From the NCBI GenBank assembly GCA_002726245.1, contig PBSM01000251.1:1-37399 (forward strand): 37,399 bases of DNA. The letters are read 5' to 3'. Below the pieces are notes generated by a model, which was not told the origin of the DNA, did not search any database, and saw nothing but the letters and a program-made list of their open reading frames with translations. The stretch is from Planctomycetaceae bacterium. Its GTDB lineage: Bacteria; Planctomycetota; Planctomycetia; Pirellulales; Pirellulaceae. Numbering within the stretch: the first letter of the stretch is position 1; each line of letters starts with the position of its first letter. Shown here in pieces: positions 33,901-35,373 of the stretch. A program made the translations under genes and the position numbers.

Positions 33901-34916
33901 TCTTGTACAAGCTGGCCTGCAGCGTTGCGGCTGACCGGCTGCGGCACGACCGAACGGATCTGAGGAGCGAGATCCAGCTCGAAGAAGATGGGGTCGAAGT
34001 CACTGCCGTTATCTTCGCCATCCTCAGTCAAGTCGCCCAGTGCACAGCCTGCGAAAATACGCCCGTTGACAGTAACGGTGCAGTCGCGGTTCGTGCTGCG
34101 TAACGCTAACAGAGGATGCTCGCCAAACACGTCAATTCGATAGAGATCGTCCGGAAGCGAATCCGCGAAGCGGACGATGATTTCGTTCCCGTTCGGAGCT
34201 GCCGCCGGTCCAATGAATCCCGGCTGAATCACGATATCGTTCGCGCCAGACAGTACAATCGCTGGAATCTGTGGCTCGCTCGGATCGTTCGTGGCGAGGA
34301 TTTGATCGGGATTGCCCGACAGGATTTCAGCACGAACCAGAGCACTTGAGTCGAGATTCGAGTTCAGTGCGTTAACGAGATCAAGAGCCGTGGTCTCGTT
34401 GAAGGGATTCGTGTTCAGACGCGCGGAAATCGCCTGTCCATTGACCGTGATCGTTGGGGCTCCCGGCGCGCCCTGGTTACTCCGTGTCAGACTGAGACTA
34501 ATGCCGTTCTGGTCTTCGCCGAGGCGCACGGCCGTAACCTGGATCTCAACTGCACCATTGGTTCCGAAGTCAGAGACTGTCGTTGCTGGCGCAAAACGCC
34601 CGTCGTTCGCGCTGCGAGCGATTTGAATGCGGCCTGGATTGTTGCGCAAATCGTCCGCGTCGAAACGCTGATTCTCGTCGAATTTGAAGACCAGCTCTTG
34701 CGGAGCGACGTTGCGGATATCCGTTTGGTCAAAGCGCAGCAGCACATCATTGTTGGGTTGGATACCGATTAACTGCGGACCGACGGCCAGCAGCTCTCGC
34801 CGCTCCAAAGTTTCTAGAAGCATCCTGCGTAGCTCGTTGTGCTGCAGTAGCTTACGCCGCTTCTTGCGGAGTCCCTCTCGTCTCGCTAAAGACGTTCGGT
34901 TGCGTTGGTTGGACAT
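6606..34916 (-). CDS. Giant multidomain secreted surface/matrix protein (9436 aa, LEPR-XLL type)
   Basis: A single open frame of 28.3 kb without any stop, starting ATG 34916 (a weak GAGG about 9 bases upstream; no better start) and ending TAG 6606-6608. The first 46 residues are very basic and end in TLERRELLAVG, the N-terminal signature of planctomycete giant exported proteins (LEPR-XLL type). There is no classical hydrophobic signal peptide. Order of parts: beta-rich N-region; metzincin-like domain without zinc ligands (about 905-1075); PPC domain; beta-helix-like stretches; two more PPC-like domains; arrays of the A/B repeat; a MAM-like domain; a fourth PPC; a second beta-helix; further arrays inside a GEVED domain; tandem Ig/cadherin-like domains; dockerin-like module; acidic tail. 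I found only six cysteines, in three pairs. No membrane anchor is seen. Likely role: cell-surface or extracellular-matrix scaffold or adhesin; the exact function is unknown. Its 3' end directly abuts the integrase relic. Confidence 0.95.
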   Translation of the reverse strand: MSNQRNRTSLARREGLRKKRRKLLQHNELRRMLLETLERRELLAVGPQLIGIQPNNDVLLRFDQTDIRNVAPQELVFKFDENQRFDADDLRNNPGRIQIARSANDGRFAPATTVSDFGTNGAVEIQVTAVRLGEDQNGISLSLTRSNQGAPGAPTITVNGQAISARLNTNPFNETTALDLVNALNSNLDSSALVRAEILSGNPDQILATNDPSEPQIPAIVLSGANDIVIQPGFIGPAAAPNGNEIIVRFADSLPDDLYRIDVFGEHPLLALRSTNRDCTVTVNGRIFAGCALGDLTEDGEDNGSDFDPIFFELDLAPQIRSVVPQPVSRNAAGQLVQDRDQLVVYFDNDKLFAPDVVFNGPDFADTDTITIANGLGQVETFELDIDNSIVTPLGRRVIFNADSTPEQLALALADAINNTPGFGIEAVPTSDRVTLTGNATVTLSTGILGVSRGVDHFVNSAENSNFYKLFFTRETVENTDDDVFVPTSVQYDPATASAVLTFASNLEELARSQTIVVDEATDVITSPSHRLVDGDVVRVDSTGTLPTGLQPGVDYFVVNRTPDTFQLALALPPDSTPVSIANIVGTGTGQHAFKAPVGAGVFRLRVGTDEAQPSAPFSVGLTVEANSDFNSGGNVIVQFQSDELTAEQFGSAIRVSVTTSDHGGPSQPNVVVTGNQITVDLNINPGNESTAQDLVDAINLDGRAAALLLASIASGNPTELIATSVANHFTVKLAGLGSSFDTATDLSDAFDTGAVIDVVGAGADLIDGQSFTIIDKNGVAQTFEFDQDGAVTVGNTPIFFGPGNTSDNITGAIVNAITTATTLTNLNVTATASGNLIRLANDNDVTLEGGLTALELTTQGVLLSSAIDPQLFPLDFPGSKQEPGHREISESGVGDEHIEGDQKDTDFGITTIRYIFRNIYGTIPDIQGGQQPAFNLITETQKERAREVFELIGQNAGIHFIETDDLLDPDALIVATGDLRAVDPNVNSSAGGITAITGTTSVGNALIMDSAEVWNDQFGLESPGELSWFLSAFQVAERFLGLGTGLDLPPTTVLGFDQGQIFDNAIEPIFPGDADITHLQRLFRPESKDIDLYRFTIDVPEGKQGIFTAETFAERQRNASSLDTSLNLYREIVDANGVVTGRELIARNDDYYSNDSYIEVELGAGTYYVGVSASSNDIYDPIIEDSGIGGTTQGPYDLRLNFRPDADFSLIDADNFDLLPSAFNSADNESSTTQTPLDGDADGIPGDVYNFWFKTQNEHRQLDVMTDGAGLVDGQVITLTDGQGAIRNFEINQFGSVTPGHHGIDVVGFSAAGVAARIADAINLEPGFLISATANGSKVTFIGEQAISLTPDFTGIDVLGRTIFVDKTAPPNPDGSLARPFSNLANTNTINAVRTSHPGDIVRVVGNDPDSDDTTLTDREAFEIGFNSLGQPLQDGTTLEIPKGVTMMIDEGAIFKLRRARIGVGSSAPGIDRSRGALQVLGTPKNNVFFTSFHDETIGNDTFPFVTTPLPSDWGGLLFRDDIDRADGNFVYDEEGIFLNYVNNADIQYGGGNVVINSVAQIVNPIHIIDTRPTVAFNTITHSADAAMSASPNSFEETNFHAPRHQKFPFTSDYDRVGPDIYGNDISQNSTNGLFVRIQTPAGNDIRTMTVSGRFDDQDIVHVFGENLQITGTPGGALEETTLPPVGLITLNTIAGGTLLSGNYSYRLAFVDLQGNEGPISDATPTIPITGGDRSVALAQIPKVADDFVARNLYRSVDGGPFELVTQLNGLTTTYVDDGTTRGGLLDDPVEFVIDPLDPLGPLVPVVVYRRPRLDARLGVDPSIVVKLDGARLETGIGAQIIAEGQEGLEIKFTSLLDDRFGAGGTFDTANDGPNSPGSNNEPAPGDWGGIMLGEYSSGHFDHVLFAHGGGVTRAEGTFTAFNTLEIHQAEARVANSVFERNATGRGGQGEATNPGRFGRGFNEPGTIFIRGAQPIIIDNIIRDNQSAAINVNVNSLNHRLNLDSGRTTGEVDLLEGFRDNQGPLIFNNRLADNSINGMLVRGQTLTTQSVWDDTDIVHVVEDTIYVPDFHTFGGLRLESNPTSSLVVKLLSQDPNSQNANVADDAGLRAFGRPLEINDRIGGAIQILGQPKSPVVLTSLNDDTIGAGFDPRGDVQTRTRDIGDSLQLLQPDSAVAATLVGNLGVTTDGVGTNATGTLSADIPITSTVERAFLHIVTRNGDTTTFPAPPAFRPQSIRFEGQTVPISYLPNVDDSNNVNFEVGRIDVTDIVAISVANQILNAGPLLPPQPFTFTIDETATGLPNNIEGVALTVIYSDAALPRSSVLILDGGLGSQSSITNTLTFAQPAIPGDPNFIAQMALGVAFNDDPASNGGTTVSLNGTRLTTSAGGSDDSIVGPPVTNGSIITVGGVSDLPTNPALPGSSASLDDELYDLRPFIPAGATQVRLDVGNDAFNTSAFLAVLNITGDVSLGSAGRPGEWKGITLEKFSHDRNVETLTELEPREVISPGTNSTTDSAQFLGQLAPNEKGGDENRRLGFEVHGFLNDRSDFDVYSFTADAATEIWFDIDRTTHSMDSIIELIDVDGTVLARSDNSYTESLNPNNALALEDRNSTNLSAAELSDPTLLDGIARPMQKTPPFEGEDFYSTNPRDPGMRLILPGALGSTNTYHLRIRSSSENLEDLSGGLTSGAYQLQIRLREIDEVPGSTVRFSSISFAETGISIQGQPVHSPLLGEAAEVEGTNVDTSVADAQVLGNLVAIDRAALGIAGELQNAGDVDFFQFDVNFQNVQLSPSTLEVAFDLDYADGLGRANTVMSIFDNTGQLFLTSREGNIADDRPGRPGTSQIDDLSRGSVGSSDPFIGTVELPPGAYFLAVSSDAQIPQQLEQFFQRNPLNPDLRLEPVDSVRRIAEDHIVTPFSGIPNYQSTFDAPQIPILLEPSSEIDFHLGDVSLFVSTRISPFETFGIDSYDLSLVDPFTGAVENFVGDDVDFDIRDFAIHENGLIYAYSVGLTETAIGSPRDDNSGIWLQIDPATGDAIPLQDDGIETYEIDPADTTSPPASRRTNPVAGTPEGDGIQFNAIEFAQNLGFGGFAVGNRGFNTPPFIPNGPTRLDNVLYQFVADQTDPNFGLPISAPQPDRVDSDDPLDRLWFQAGTNIRERGELLTSPEIETFDATIQVLNRALNELETVFNIEDGDTISVRNLSAETTFEFDFGFEVEQLVDGRDGVTIRDGNFFLLDDNLFQLNTGSVLTVVSDGRFIRSKTVVTVADSAGNSENFELLDAATADAVTGTNLPVPYATSFSQAAIVSALADAINAVATLDVQAFFSPNSGRLTLIDPTPDPVTGQFGRINADVSFGNANRSNGFVPIPSAGIIIEGDNGEAPVLQAVDGGQINDGMTFQVDTRSTQGAPVTFEFESGSVLQVPQTFAIQVPFGAGRVLNDGETFTIDADVNNGIPPIVFELENTDLGNGVATDNIQIDFTGRTTQDEFAAQLVSVIGANIGSLSASNVGGGFVHLGVTGVELLDTSQSPSLSQVGQQRPVGDGEIFSLGNGTFTRSFEFDNDGQTSGVDVVIQAGPQLTADTIAQNIETAINGVFLGFTSVFLEDGKVAVHDPRLAAPTPILDKNGAPSITVLGSDGVVEPPVVSIPHVAVPFLPSSSFDAAAVAQEIAAAIQAASAPPLVINVPDGMALRDERFEVVNDNGVLYVFEWDDTTASAATPATVTITPTPPGFMGVADFDCQNTQNHPPNSICIEVPFRRGGTTQELDGQGNLIAGPPILATTAFQNRQALLFAMQSRGTFSPLPAPSIPAPGFGNSGGESVVVSLHNLQATAEVVGDKVVVNGVTPSQVPFEIFTPGTSPIDKLTVAAQIQTQEFSFIGGSADDTADQIARDVAAAVSGHPQYTAGGRFDRINFHGATTVDFSGVQVNGQQLWIDVGSAPGVGPGNERIESLASDLAVNVNSITQIRSSAEVPTNIANAINSVLGPDITATTQAQFVRRNKGFAVVDLPLRTAGEGPGGIVTGIAEVNGRLYVVSDAGGFYVVNNPTSANATSTYIGNSADDLVGIQFTGLTAGPQNVEGGRYANMLFGIDIDGRLYAFDIPVPGREASTGGELQPIFLDGETSINTGLTAVTGLEFSTLDQNLFHITPADFGAVGIPTAPTEVDVRLGIANAARAPITVTEQQQTLDHGVNSTFDGSRSNLPFTTVQQGQHSFAFGQGLGNGQVRGFDFPGGAFGTLVTNEFDLTSYSAADRPVLYFNYYAATENKDGTTTNFVRDSFRVFVADNDGNWQLLATNNEFTDGPGGIFDELADIGPFDVQPLFDFRGTADWRQVRIPLDAYAGRENLRLRFDFSTAGEMNVGSVFTTGAELRAVDGVYINDGDTLQIDNQIIEFDSGLTVVTPTGSAIAPGETIIITDVNGQVVEFEFVDNNDFPIGIVTPDGGSLAEGDTFSVGQGTVNRQFEFDSGFLVQFPNASSITDGESFVVNNGVGSGDVVFEFDKDGLFADPNADPINITDDLTIVVPFGGATSLVDGDQFTVDDGSGPVLFEFDRDNAVISGATGINITSHEELIIPPAGGGFGGVVDGDTFSIDPDFNDAILPIAFEFDSDGTINSGNAGITFNNFTTQGVLVERVVAAIEAANVGVMPVDLGSGVIRLLGVTPVHAIDTSGAPTVGQRPVPLDQDAVAGLIVAAVQQANLSVSPIDTGFGQVVLRDTTTAHMVDTGGSLFLTDSTTSKSQDDVTNRVINAIQAQFPAPNITGLNLGNGLISLRGIQSHTIGLGNSALIQSNVVPFVLSVPTTDNTTLVPGGPTPPTGGAAFTDGDTFTIQDNQTSNIVTFEFDDNNSVGFARHRVAFTGNDTPEQVAAAIVNSIEQAVVAGDLTGLTPVDLGDGVLHIGGTVDTAHTIDVTVPPIPLPGDPPSTAVHTGVAAASQSGLPGVAFGNAAVPFLPTDTAGEIAIRVAAAISLDPNLTVDAAATVTVTPADPDPNDPTAIAPPLITGSVQLGTGVTFNPGASPLVPQGNTPIFVDPTQTPADVAEQIAQAIRLSSLGGVVIPHLNNHANLDANRINLQGAVDVQISSGAATNLLVEGDVGVTGDNVPAVVNTSMSRIEVANVVDEVFEGLFFEPRIVTSNGLEFFDGDTFTLSDNTNPPVVFEFDSGFILQAHPAGGAEDVAGHRDGETFSIFEPTSGIPDPVVFEFDKDHLTDSFGQPTVGANHTPITISGADGPVSVARHVAAAVNSHPLAGTLGLNARALDGGQVQIGGRNGQTLTLTPGGSLTEQSSAPFILEIPAAGGNVIDGGIADGSRITITDGAAAVVFEFDKNGGIQAGNRRIGISDLSSQASIAQAIVNAVRFLPNNLATNLGIDRNNTVVLNAGQRVRIAGIPGSRLTLSEHNNVTQPISKPGISSGTTLLLGDTLALQIPDPLRIHVPQVGGRTGGIAEGDTFLIDDDTTDLVPPLVFEFDSDGAVGIDANSIPHVPVFLANTDDADTLAQGIRDAIALRPQLGLSPTKIGGIGNIDFGGTGATLNITTGVSFVQTGPFSLQVPGLGGGVGGVNDEDSFEIDLDPNDTTPPTVFEYDSNGITGALNQIINVTPFDSATQVANKTIGAVQAAFANLRPTLIDGPAAVEIGGFADTIVVTNDTATGVKSHLTQTGSAGLVRDGERIILTNGPDFVTFELDTDGASNPQRTRISLKASSTSQNLGTVDQIAGAIIDAITTTIVNPAANTTLGLTPRNLGDGTIHLGGSELHLLDTRPTGLLQSGQSGLVRDGETFTVSISGTDFVFEFDNDATTVEIPVAFTNDQTTSEIADSIVAALQVVPNMFPRVVGGEVGVISLGGNENHFLDTSGTANLTQDGIQGTQTPRVPVSFSPAVGFLASDVAIAVRDAIKNSAPSLNLDLDITAAVRVVGLRQERLVELTHTTGLPTDVIFASGFFLFGNQPLELQNINDVVKQEEDLIRIIGHTISDQGPLGFDNALLGDRFGRVEDVAGLGPATRGLDNLHEGIYIDDLIIGFAERGEMATDATTNSTFVANPDLARQQVLQGPYQVEVRKSVDFGVVTGSGTRAGLTTSFDTNDRHAEGLTLLTQAGANIFDGQTLVLSDGVSSVVFEYDDQTIGDGVAQGRQSIPFSPDSKDYEVARAVRDAINSPIVQAVLPEISAGLGDGALVGNGTPTVSTTNRVNIFGPAHLTVHGIDVDETNDFLAEATDTGIVGRNSPSFLASAEIGDNQRHPLKRGLDVDLYRVQLFRGETLRVDVDADEIGSDLDPILRIFDAAGNQLSFSDERAAPGEFARLDPFIPFVAPASGTYFIGVSGFSNFNYDPTVEGSGIDGGIGFYQLELTFGATSEADFFLFDDPGDSNHFRDQGQIIIDSNRIANSAQFGIAVDAGPRDSVSGDPLNSTPHSGPVRNLLEMNIDSLAPGVVISNNVLFGNGAAPNPNIQERGAIRFSGESRGAGEQIGFVPFGRIVNNTLFGIGGSLDPQLPPGSAGDVGILVDDFAAPTILNNIVANFNTGIRVVPDGLSESLTVVGGQIYQGNSATTISGVATEDFAINLSNPDPIALPNGPNCQKDLHDPNVLFVDAANENFYLQPCSQAIDNSVGSLLDRADLVRIREPLGIARSPILAPENDVTGQKRVDDPNVETATGFGERVFTDRGAIDRADFAGPTANATQPADNDADGVDLQSDVLSLIQLGQGVVGASFEFRLVDGVEPADPTDGLGVDDDTVLSESVVVTRNGVVLQDGIDYSFSYNRTSDIVRLTPLSGIWTPDSVYTVTLNNSDRFVIRAPSGDLINDGNSFTIEDFSPRTERFEFNSGYSLHVPQTLTLQVPEEGGRLNGIRDGGTLTATVSDGMTILSAVTFEFDKDGSFNAANMRIPFTSVSTQDELAISIVQALADADLGLAPVNLGRGRVHLGSQAIHTLTLPVTGGGRTVLTSEGVAAGVTDGDSFTVDDGAAVTRFEFDTDGNTRLGTIPIRFAHSHTHEEIADLIAAAVSQTIADDTIDADGSLHATHLGDGDIQLGGTPRHIVRTALSRLTQSGQPGVSQAHGLQTNAASLRVGVPDAGLHLTVPPNGGAGLTDAETFTISGRSGPTVRYEFDSNNSVVSGNVRIPFATTSDQHQVANSIAAAITMSAIGLTPVNLGGGDIDLDTVFHRIDLSNTTGIAQTGIADGQTFTIDDGVAITSFEFDVDQAPGLVTAGNGRIAFTDSDTGALISTALTTAVNNSNVGLNPFSPVVTLVNGSVDAGDPALNGLPHLWDTSLTNLPQTGVSGGVRDGETFDVQLFDNSGTVTNSVTFELDRDGNQTPGNLIIVFGDTSVAADIANTMVPVLQSAGLGLSSVHNGLGTIDLGGTANHVITFANSLVPVHMTILGSPGDNAGVEIPFVPAASFTANDAAVAITKTITNDPLSQADVTAALAGGSEVVIDGARLVVGDLSFLSGTNGSIDFMGAIRDLATNPIKPNQLSGETQFTIVLGNISLDYGDAGDPSFPSRAGSNGAAHVITGDLFLGGQVDSESDGQPSAVASGDDGDAFLDLLGSSLLPLNLTPPPFAIQVPTGLQVPVAGSAPGGVADGNTLVIGDASRIVTFEFDSDNNTLATNVPISLNPGTQNAIANAIVAAIQNENLRIPVANAGVGRVVVGANANHVLDTSDTAAITTTAGVTEGNTFALRDSVTNQVVTFQFDDLGTSNTVPLNNVAVPFTNGSTIDQIATSIVDAIKSVSPTQGTKLVGLNPTNLGGGAVHVGGTSTHDVDTKNSSLTTSGVRPFEIQTPGVETVLQTPLAQLQLVAPQFGGRVIADGEEFIVQSGSAQAVFELDNDGFARPGSFVVGYTPNSSQQNLVDAIIDQIGLVPQLAINAIDQGNGVIDLGNVSFTIDVSNTTLTRSNSAPFVIQAPVDGGNDITDGDSFTVQKGSNTPVRFEFDSSGLVTSGNVRVSFTRFSRPEDIAASISTAIQNATGLDLSLEDLGNGAIRLRGHKPSLDLTNAPSLGQQGLSDGQTFQIDDGQRIVTFEFDSNGVTIPGNPSINIADNLTLLIPPAGGAPTGVNDGQTFSIRNSDLSALAIFEFDKDALVTTENIGISITDLSTQTQVSESIVAAIESVNLGLTPTSLGSGIVLLDGTTPAHSIDTTGSPNLAVSSRGQSQNALARTVIDAIAGAPLNPRLSPMFLGNGVIDPRTAPNHSVDVGSSNLASFGENGGVADSETLAVTDGVKVVNYEFDYDGNVVIGSTPIVLRYNHTVQVPAVGGGAGGIADAETFAINIGVGGPDTVFEFDSNGSTTPGNNIITFTNLSTQAEVATNIANMIASAGLGLTPRTLGDGQVMLDLDGTAASTKLETSGSATLTQFLTDDVATAVTNAIASSGFDQNLIVTNLGDRRIHIQGPASHTLDLSQTRLQLLGQLPSGMQTLSGANLTDGESFVVSDGNKTVVFEFDNPDLSNGFTTATVPVPFTTGNTPEQIADAIINAIKSQSLSLSATHLGNGLISLDGDDEDGVTFEGGLIRNVSTEIAVTASAAGLLDAWIDFNQDGDWTDSGEQIFSSLLVQAGTNVLSITTPGDAQLGFSAARFRLSSVGGLQPTGLAPDGEVEDYQVRIITNVAPTVVTPVPNVTVIEDTPPTTINLANIFNDIDITNGNADRLTLRVVSNDNPTLVTPTLGGTDLKLNFLADQNGVANITIEASDQGGLTVSDTFQVTVTPENDAPTVIAPLPDVQLAEDTPQVTIDISTAFGDVDQQTNTDTLTFSVLANNNSALLSHSLNGSLLTLTIQSNETGQSLITVQARDSQFQTVTDSFIVIVNPQNDPPTAQDDSGLAWTTTEDTSPTGLNVLANDFDIDGDPLSVTSFTLESPPGATISIASDGALTYDPTGSTLLQQLQANQTRTVTFVYTVSDGFETSTASVTLTVTGVNDAPIAFADAPAAIPKNQQNVAIDVLGNDSDPEGSALTIDSVNTVPTIGNVSIDRSGSADQILYTPGAGFADLLAGLTRTDSFTYTVTDGEGGFATAVVNIVVSGPNNPPVATNDSTTTFENDDIQIRVLANDFDPDNHALLITAVNGNAITPGNPVSIGNRGGTGRLNADNTITFSPNQRYDDLGVNEALVETFTYTISDNNGGTDTATASITIRGVNDPPNAQNDGYEAVQGGIFTTSDADGSATPTIFNDDGVLGNDVDVDGDNLTVTLSTPPQFGVLTLNADDGTFRYEHNGGTELVDTFEYIVDDGNGGSSVATATITLRPRIPSAWQNPLDARDVNNDGFITPLDGLIIINELNFNGSRPLPNPPVQPFVPPPFLDVNGDGDVSPLDVLIVINSINENGSTIAQAEGEAPLNDVLSSTTSVVAQPDPSATSYGAALARYILSEEDAEPSSDLRERLANLLSSKLADEDAYRLAEYYAELILADEIDQFDVEEDMELLAQGEAVSKSVLDGLFSDDQDWLIS
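6975..7203 (-). other. Dockerin type I-like calcium-binding module
   Basis: Two EF-like loops, each followed by a helix: DVNNDGFITPLDGLIIINEL and DVNGDGDVSPLDVLIVINSI, separated by a Pro-rich linker. The Asp/Asn at loop positions 1, 3, 5 and 12 are present. Known dockerins bind cohesins; in planctomycetes such modules close many giant exported proteins, where the partner is unknown. Confidence 0.85.
7215..9116 (-). repeat. Tandem Ig-like/cadherin-like domains
   Basis: Six or so domains of 90-110 residues, each opening with NDPPxAxDD or NDAPxxxxP and closing with TYTVSDGxG or DSFxVxVxP strands. Motifs include VLANDFDIDGDPLSV, VLGNDSDPEGSALTI and VLGNDVDVDGDNLTV. This is the VCBS/Big/cadherin-like fold family with calcium-type acidic motifs, typical of adhesins. 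Confidence 0.85.
9117..9450 (-). other. GEVED domain, C-terminal part
   Basis: GDDEDGVTFEGG, then LLDAWIDFNQDGDWTDSGEQ and finally the name-giving APDGEVEDYQVRI. The matching first part of this domain lies almost 3 kb away at 12275-12477; the space between is filled by A/B repeats. Confidence 0.85.
9451..12274 (-). repeat. A/B repeat array inserted within the GEVED domain
   Basis: Nine A halves, recognised by FEFD-type motifs near 12130, 11855, 11455, 11145, 10865, 10700, 10245, 10080 and 9610. In reading order most are A-B units of about 100 residues, but 10865/10700 and 10245/10080 are A-A-B-B. By eye the nine A halves are matched by nine B halves. Units are diverged in DNA sequence, so the array is not recent. 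Confidence 0.75.
12275..12477 (-). other. GEVED domain, N-terminal part
   Basis: LDYGDAGDPSFPS, then AAHVITGDLFLGGQVDSESD and GQPSAVASGDDGD: the usual opening of GEVED-type domains (DYGDAPDSY..., LGxxxDxExDGQPxxxAxGDD), which is normally followed within about 10 residues by DEDGVTF. Here that follows only at 9450. Confidence 0.8.
12690..14570 (-). repeat. A/B repeat array bracketed by an outer A...B pair
   Basis: It opens with the outer half INDGNSFTIEDFS...RFEFNSGYSLHVP (14465), contains five full A-B units (A motifs near 14315, 14015, 13610, 13345, 13010) and closes with the outer half VEIPFVPAASFTANDAAVAI (about 12710-12770). The FEFxSG A half and the PFxPxxSF B half belong together. Confidence 0.7.
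15250..15830 (-). other. Parallel beta-helix-like region 2
   Basis: Short strand-turn rungs with asparagine ladders: IIIDSNRIANSAQFGIAVD, VVISNNVLFGNGA, RIVNNTLFGIGG and PTILNNIVANFNTGIRVV. Typical of right-handed beta-helix repeats in exported proteins. Confidence 0.7.
15880..16240 (-). other. PPC-type beta-sandwich domain
   Basis: DVDLYRVQLFRGETLRVDVD, LDPILRIFDAAGNQL and PASGTYFIGVSGFSN: the pre-peptidase C-terminal (PPC/DVUA0089-like) pattern of DxDxYxxxL, LDPxLxLxDxxG and GTYYxxVSG. Confidence 0.8.
16842..16896 (-). other. Last strand of a MAM-like jelly-roll domain
   Basis: EGIYIDDLIIGFAERGEM is the closing GxYIDDxxI strand that normally follows soon after a strand like LRLRFDFSTAG. 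Here that partner is at about 21830-21900, nearly 5 kb upstream in the gene. Confidence 0.6.
17200..21780 (-). repeat. Largest A/B repeat array, deeply nested
   Basis: A motifs near 21745, 21640, 21525, 21420, 21270 and 21100 are stacked with no B half between them. Three B halves follow (TTQGVLVERVVAAIE; DQDAVAGLIVAAV; SQDDVTNRVINAI), then a full A-B unit (20395), then three more B-like halves (TDTAGEIAIRVAAAI; TQTPADVAEQIAQAI; SRIEVANVVDEV). A second bracket opens with FEFDSGFILQ (19440), holds six A-B units (19310, 18945, 18515, 18170, 17870, 17540) and closes with VPVSFSPAVGFLASDVAIAV (about 17260). Spacing of A motifs is about 300 bases in full units and 105-170 where stacked. Confidence 0.7.
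21830..22300 (-). other. MAM-like jelly-roll domain, main part
   Basis: HSFAFGQGLG, then DLTSYSAADRPVLYFNYYA, RDSFRVFVADNDGNWQLLA and WRQVRIPLDAYAGRENLRLR with RFDFSTAG. The order (strands, a W-Q-L-L strand, then xxVxIPLxxYAGxxxLRLRF) is that of MAM/immune-inhibitor-A-like carbohydrate- or protein-binding jelly rolls. The closing YIDD strand is displaced to 16842-16896. Confidence 0.55.
23900..25330 (-). repeat. First dense A/B repeat array
   Basis: A-type motifs near 25290, 25090, 24680, 24535 and 24240. The FEFESGSVLQVP half at 24680 is followed by two A-B units and then by the B half VAVPFLPSSSFDAAAVAQEI (about 23960), again a bracket. The first two A halves share one evident B half (ATSFSQAAIVSALADAIN), so balance is not complete here. 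Confidence 0.6.
26290..27290 (-). other. Two PPC-type domains
   Basis: First in reading order: DRSDFDVYSFTADAATEIWF, MDSIIELIDVDGTVLARSD and TYHLRIRSSSEN. Second: AGDVDFFQFDVNF, NTVMSIFDNTGQLFLTS and PPGAYFLAVSSD. Both match the PPC pattern; insertions occur between their strands. Confidence 0.7.
28500..30800 (-). other. Parallel beta-helix-like region 1
   Basis: Rungs such as GALQVLGTPKNNVFFTSFHD, DWGGLLFRDDID, PDIYGNDISQNSTNGLFVRI and PIIIDNIIRDNQSAAINVNV, with conserved FTSxxDDTxG and WGGIxL motifs that are common in beta-helix segments of planctomycete giant proteins. Confidence 0.7.
31330..31690 (-). other. PPC-type domain following the metzincin-like domain
   Basis: KDIDLYRFTIDVPEGKQGIF, LDTSLNLYREI, an RNDDYYSNDSYIEVEL strand and GAGTYYVGVSASSN. 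A PPC directly C-terminal to a protease-like domain is the classic arrangement of secreted bacterial proteases. Confidence 0.85.
31690..32200 (-). other. Metzincin-like metalloprotease domain lacking zinc ligands
   Basis: Residues about 905-1075: TIRYIFRNIYG, then KERAREVFELIGQNAGIHFI (the metzincin fold opening with a strand and the long helix), MDSAEVWNDQFG, then SWFLSAFQVAERFLGLGTGL and DLPPTTVLG. Relatives in planctomycetes read AMHEIGHSLGLGHTYDLP at this place. Here Q, R and T replace the three zinc histidines and the catalytic Glu position is also changed (HEIGH becomes QVAER). Probably a pseudoenzyme with a structural or binding role. Confidence 0.6.
34779..34916 (-). other. LEPR-XLL-type N-terminal export signature
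   Basis: Residues 1-46: an Arg/Lys-rich stretch (RREGLRKKRRKLLQ) followed by LLETLERRELLAVGP. This matches the conserved LExRxLLA motif at the N-terminus of many very large planctomycete proteins, thought to be an export or surface-sorting signal. The motif is visible; its function is not established. Confidence 0.8.
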
Positions 34917-35373
34917 GAACCAAGCCTCAGAAAAGTTGCACGTGCCGGAGGAGGCAACAGCCAGAAACCGAGGGTGTTACATATGAATTCAATACACCCC
35001 GCGCCCACACCGATCGACTGGTCCGGCTCTGGGAGGGCGGAAAAACACGTAAAGTCATTACTTCTATGGGATTCTAGCGATTATAGTTGCTCAAGAAGGC
35101 GTTGCAAGAAAACGGAAGAACGCCCAAGTGTTTTTGCCTAATTTGCCGATCTAACCACCCACACAGGCAGTTGTAGGCCTCATGACGTGTCTTCATGGAG
35201 TCAGTCCATAACTGTTTTATGCACCCACGAGAGTGGGTGACGTGCGTTCCTCGATCGCCCTTTTGACTGCTCTCAACGCACAGAAGTTCCGTCTTCCCCG
35301 GATTGCTGGGCAGAACGTTTCGAGGGAGGCCGAGCTAGAATAGCGGCTGGCAACTAAACTAGGAGCCTCGCCT
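34917..35373. other. Divergent intergenic region between the giant gene and apbE
   Basis: 457 bases with no convincing frame. It is more AT-rich on the giant-gene side and contains the minus-strand promoter at 35080-35107. A perfect hairpin cacccac-gaga-gtgggtg lies at 35222-35239 without a T-run, perhaps an operator or insulating stem. aggag lies 8 bases before the apbE start. Confidence 0.6.
35080..35107 (-). promoter_or_regulatory. Sigma70-like promoter for the giant gene
   Basis: On the minus strand TTGCAA (35102-35107), a 16-base spacer and a perfect TATAAT (35080-35085). Transcription would start near 35073, leaving a leader of about 157 bases. TTGCAA matches 4 of 6 consensus bases at -35. 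Confidence 0.5.

Noticed and set aside
6606..34916. Possibility that the giant frame is an artefact of joined genes
   Set aside because: One start with a LEPR-XLL signature and one dockerin end; domains follow in the order usual for planctomycete giants and no internal restart with a good ribosome-binding site was needed.
35222..35239. Hairpin as a terminator
   Set aside because: A perfect stem but no T-run on either side, and no gene ends nearby on either strand.
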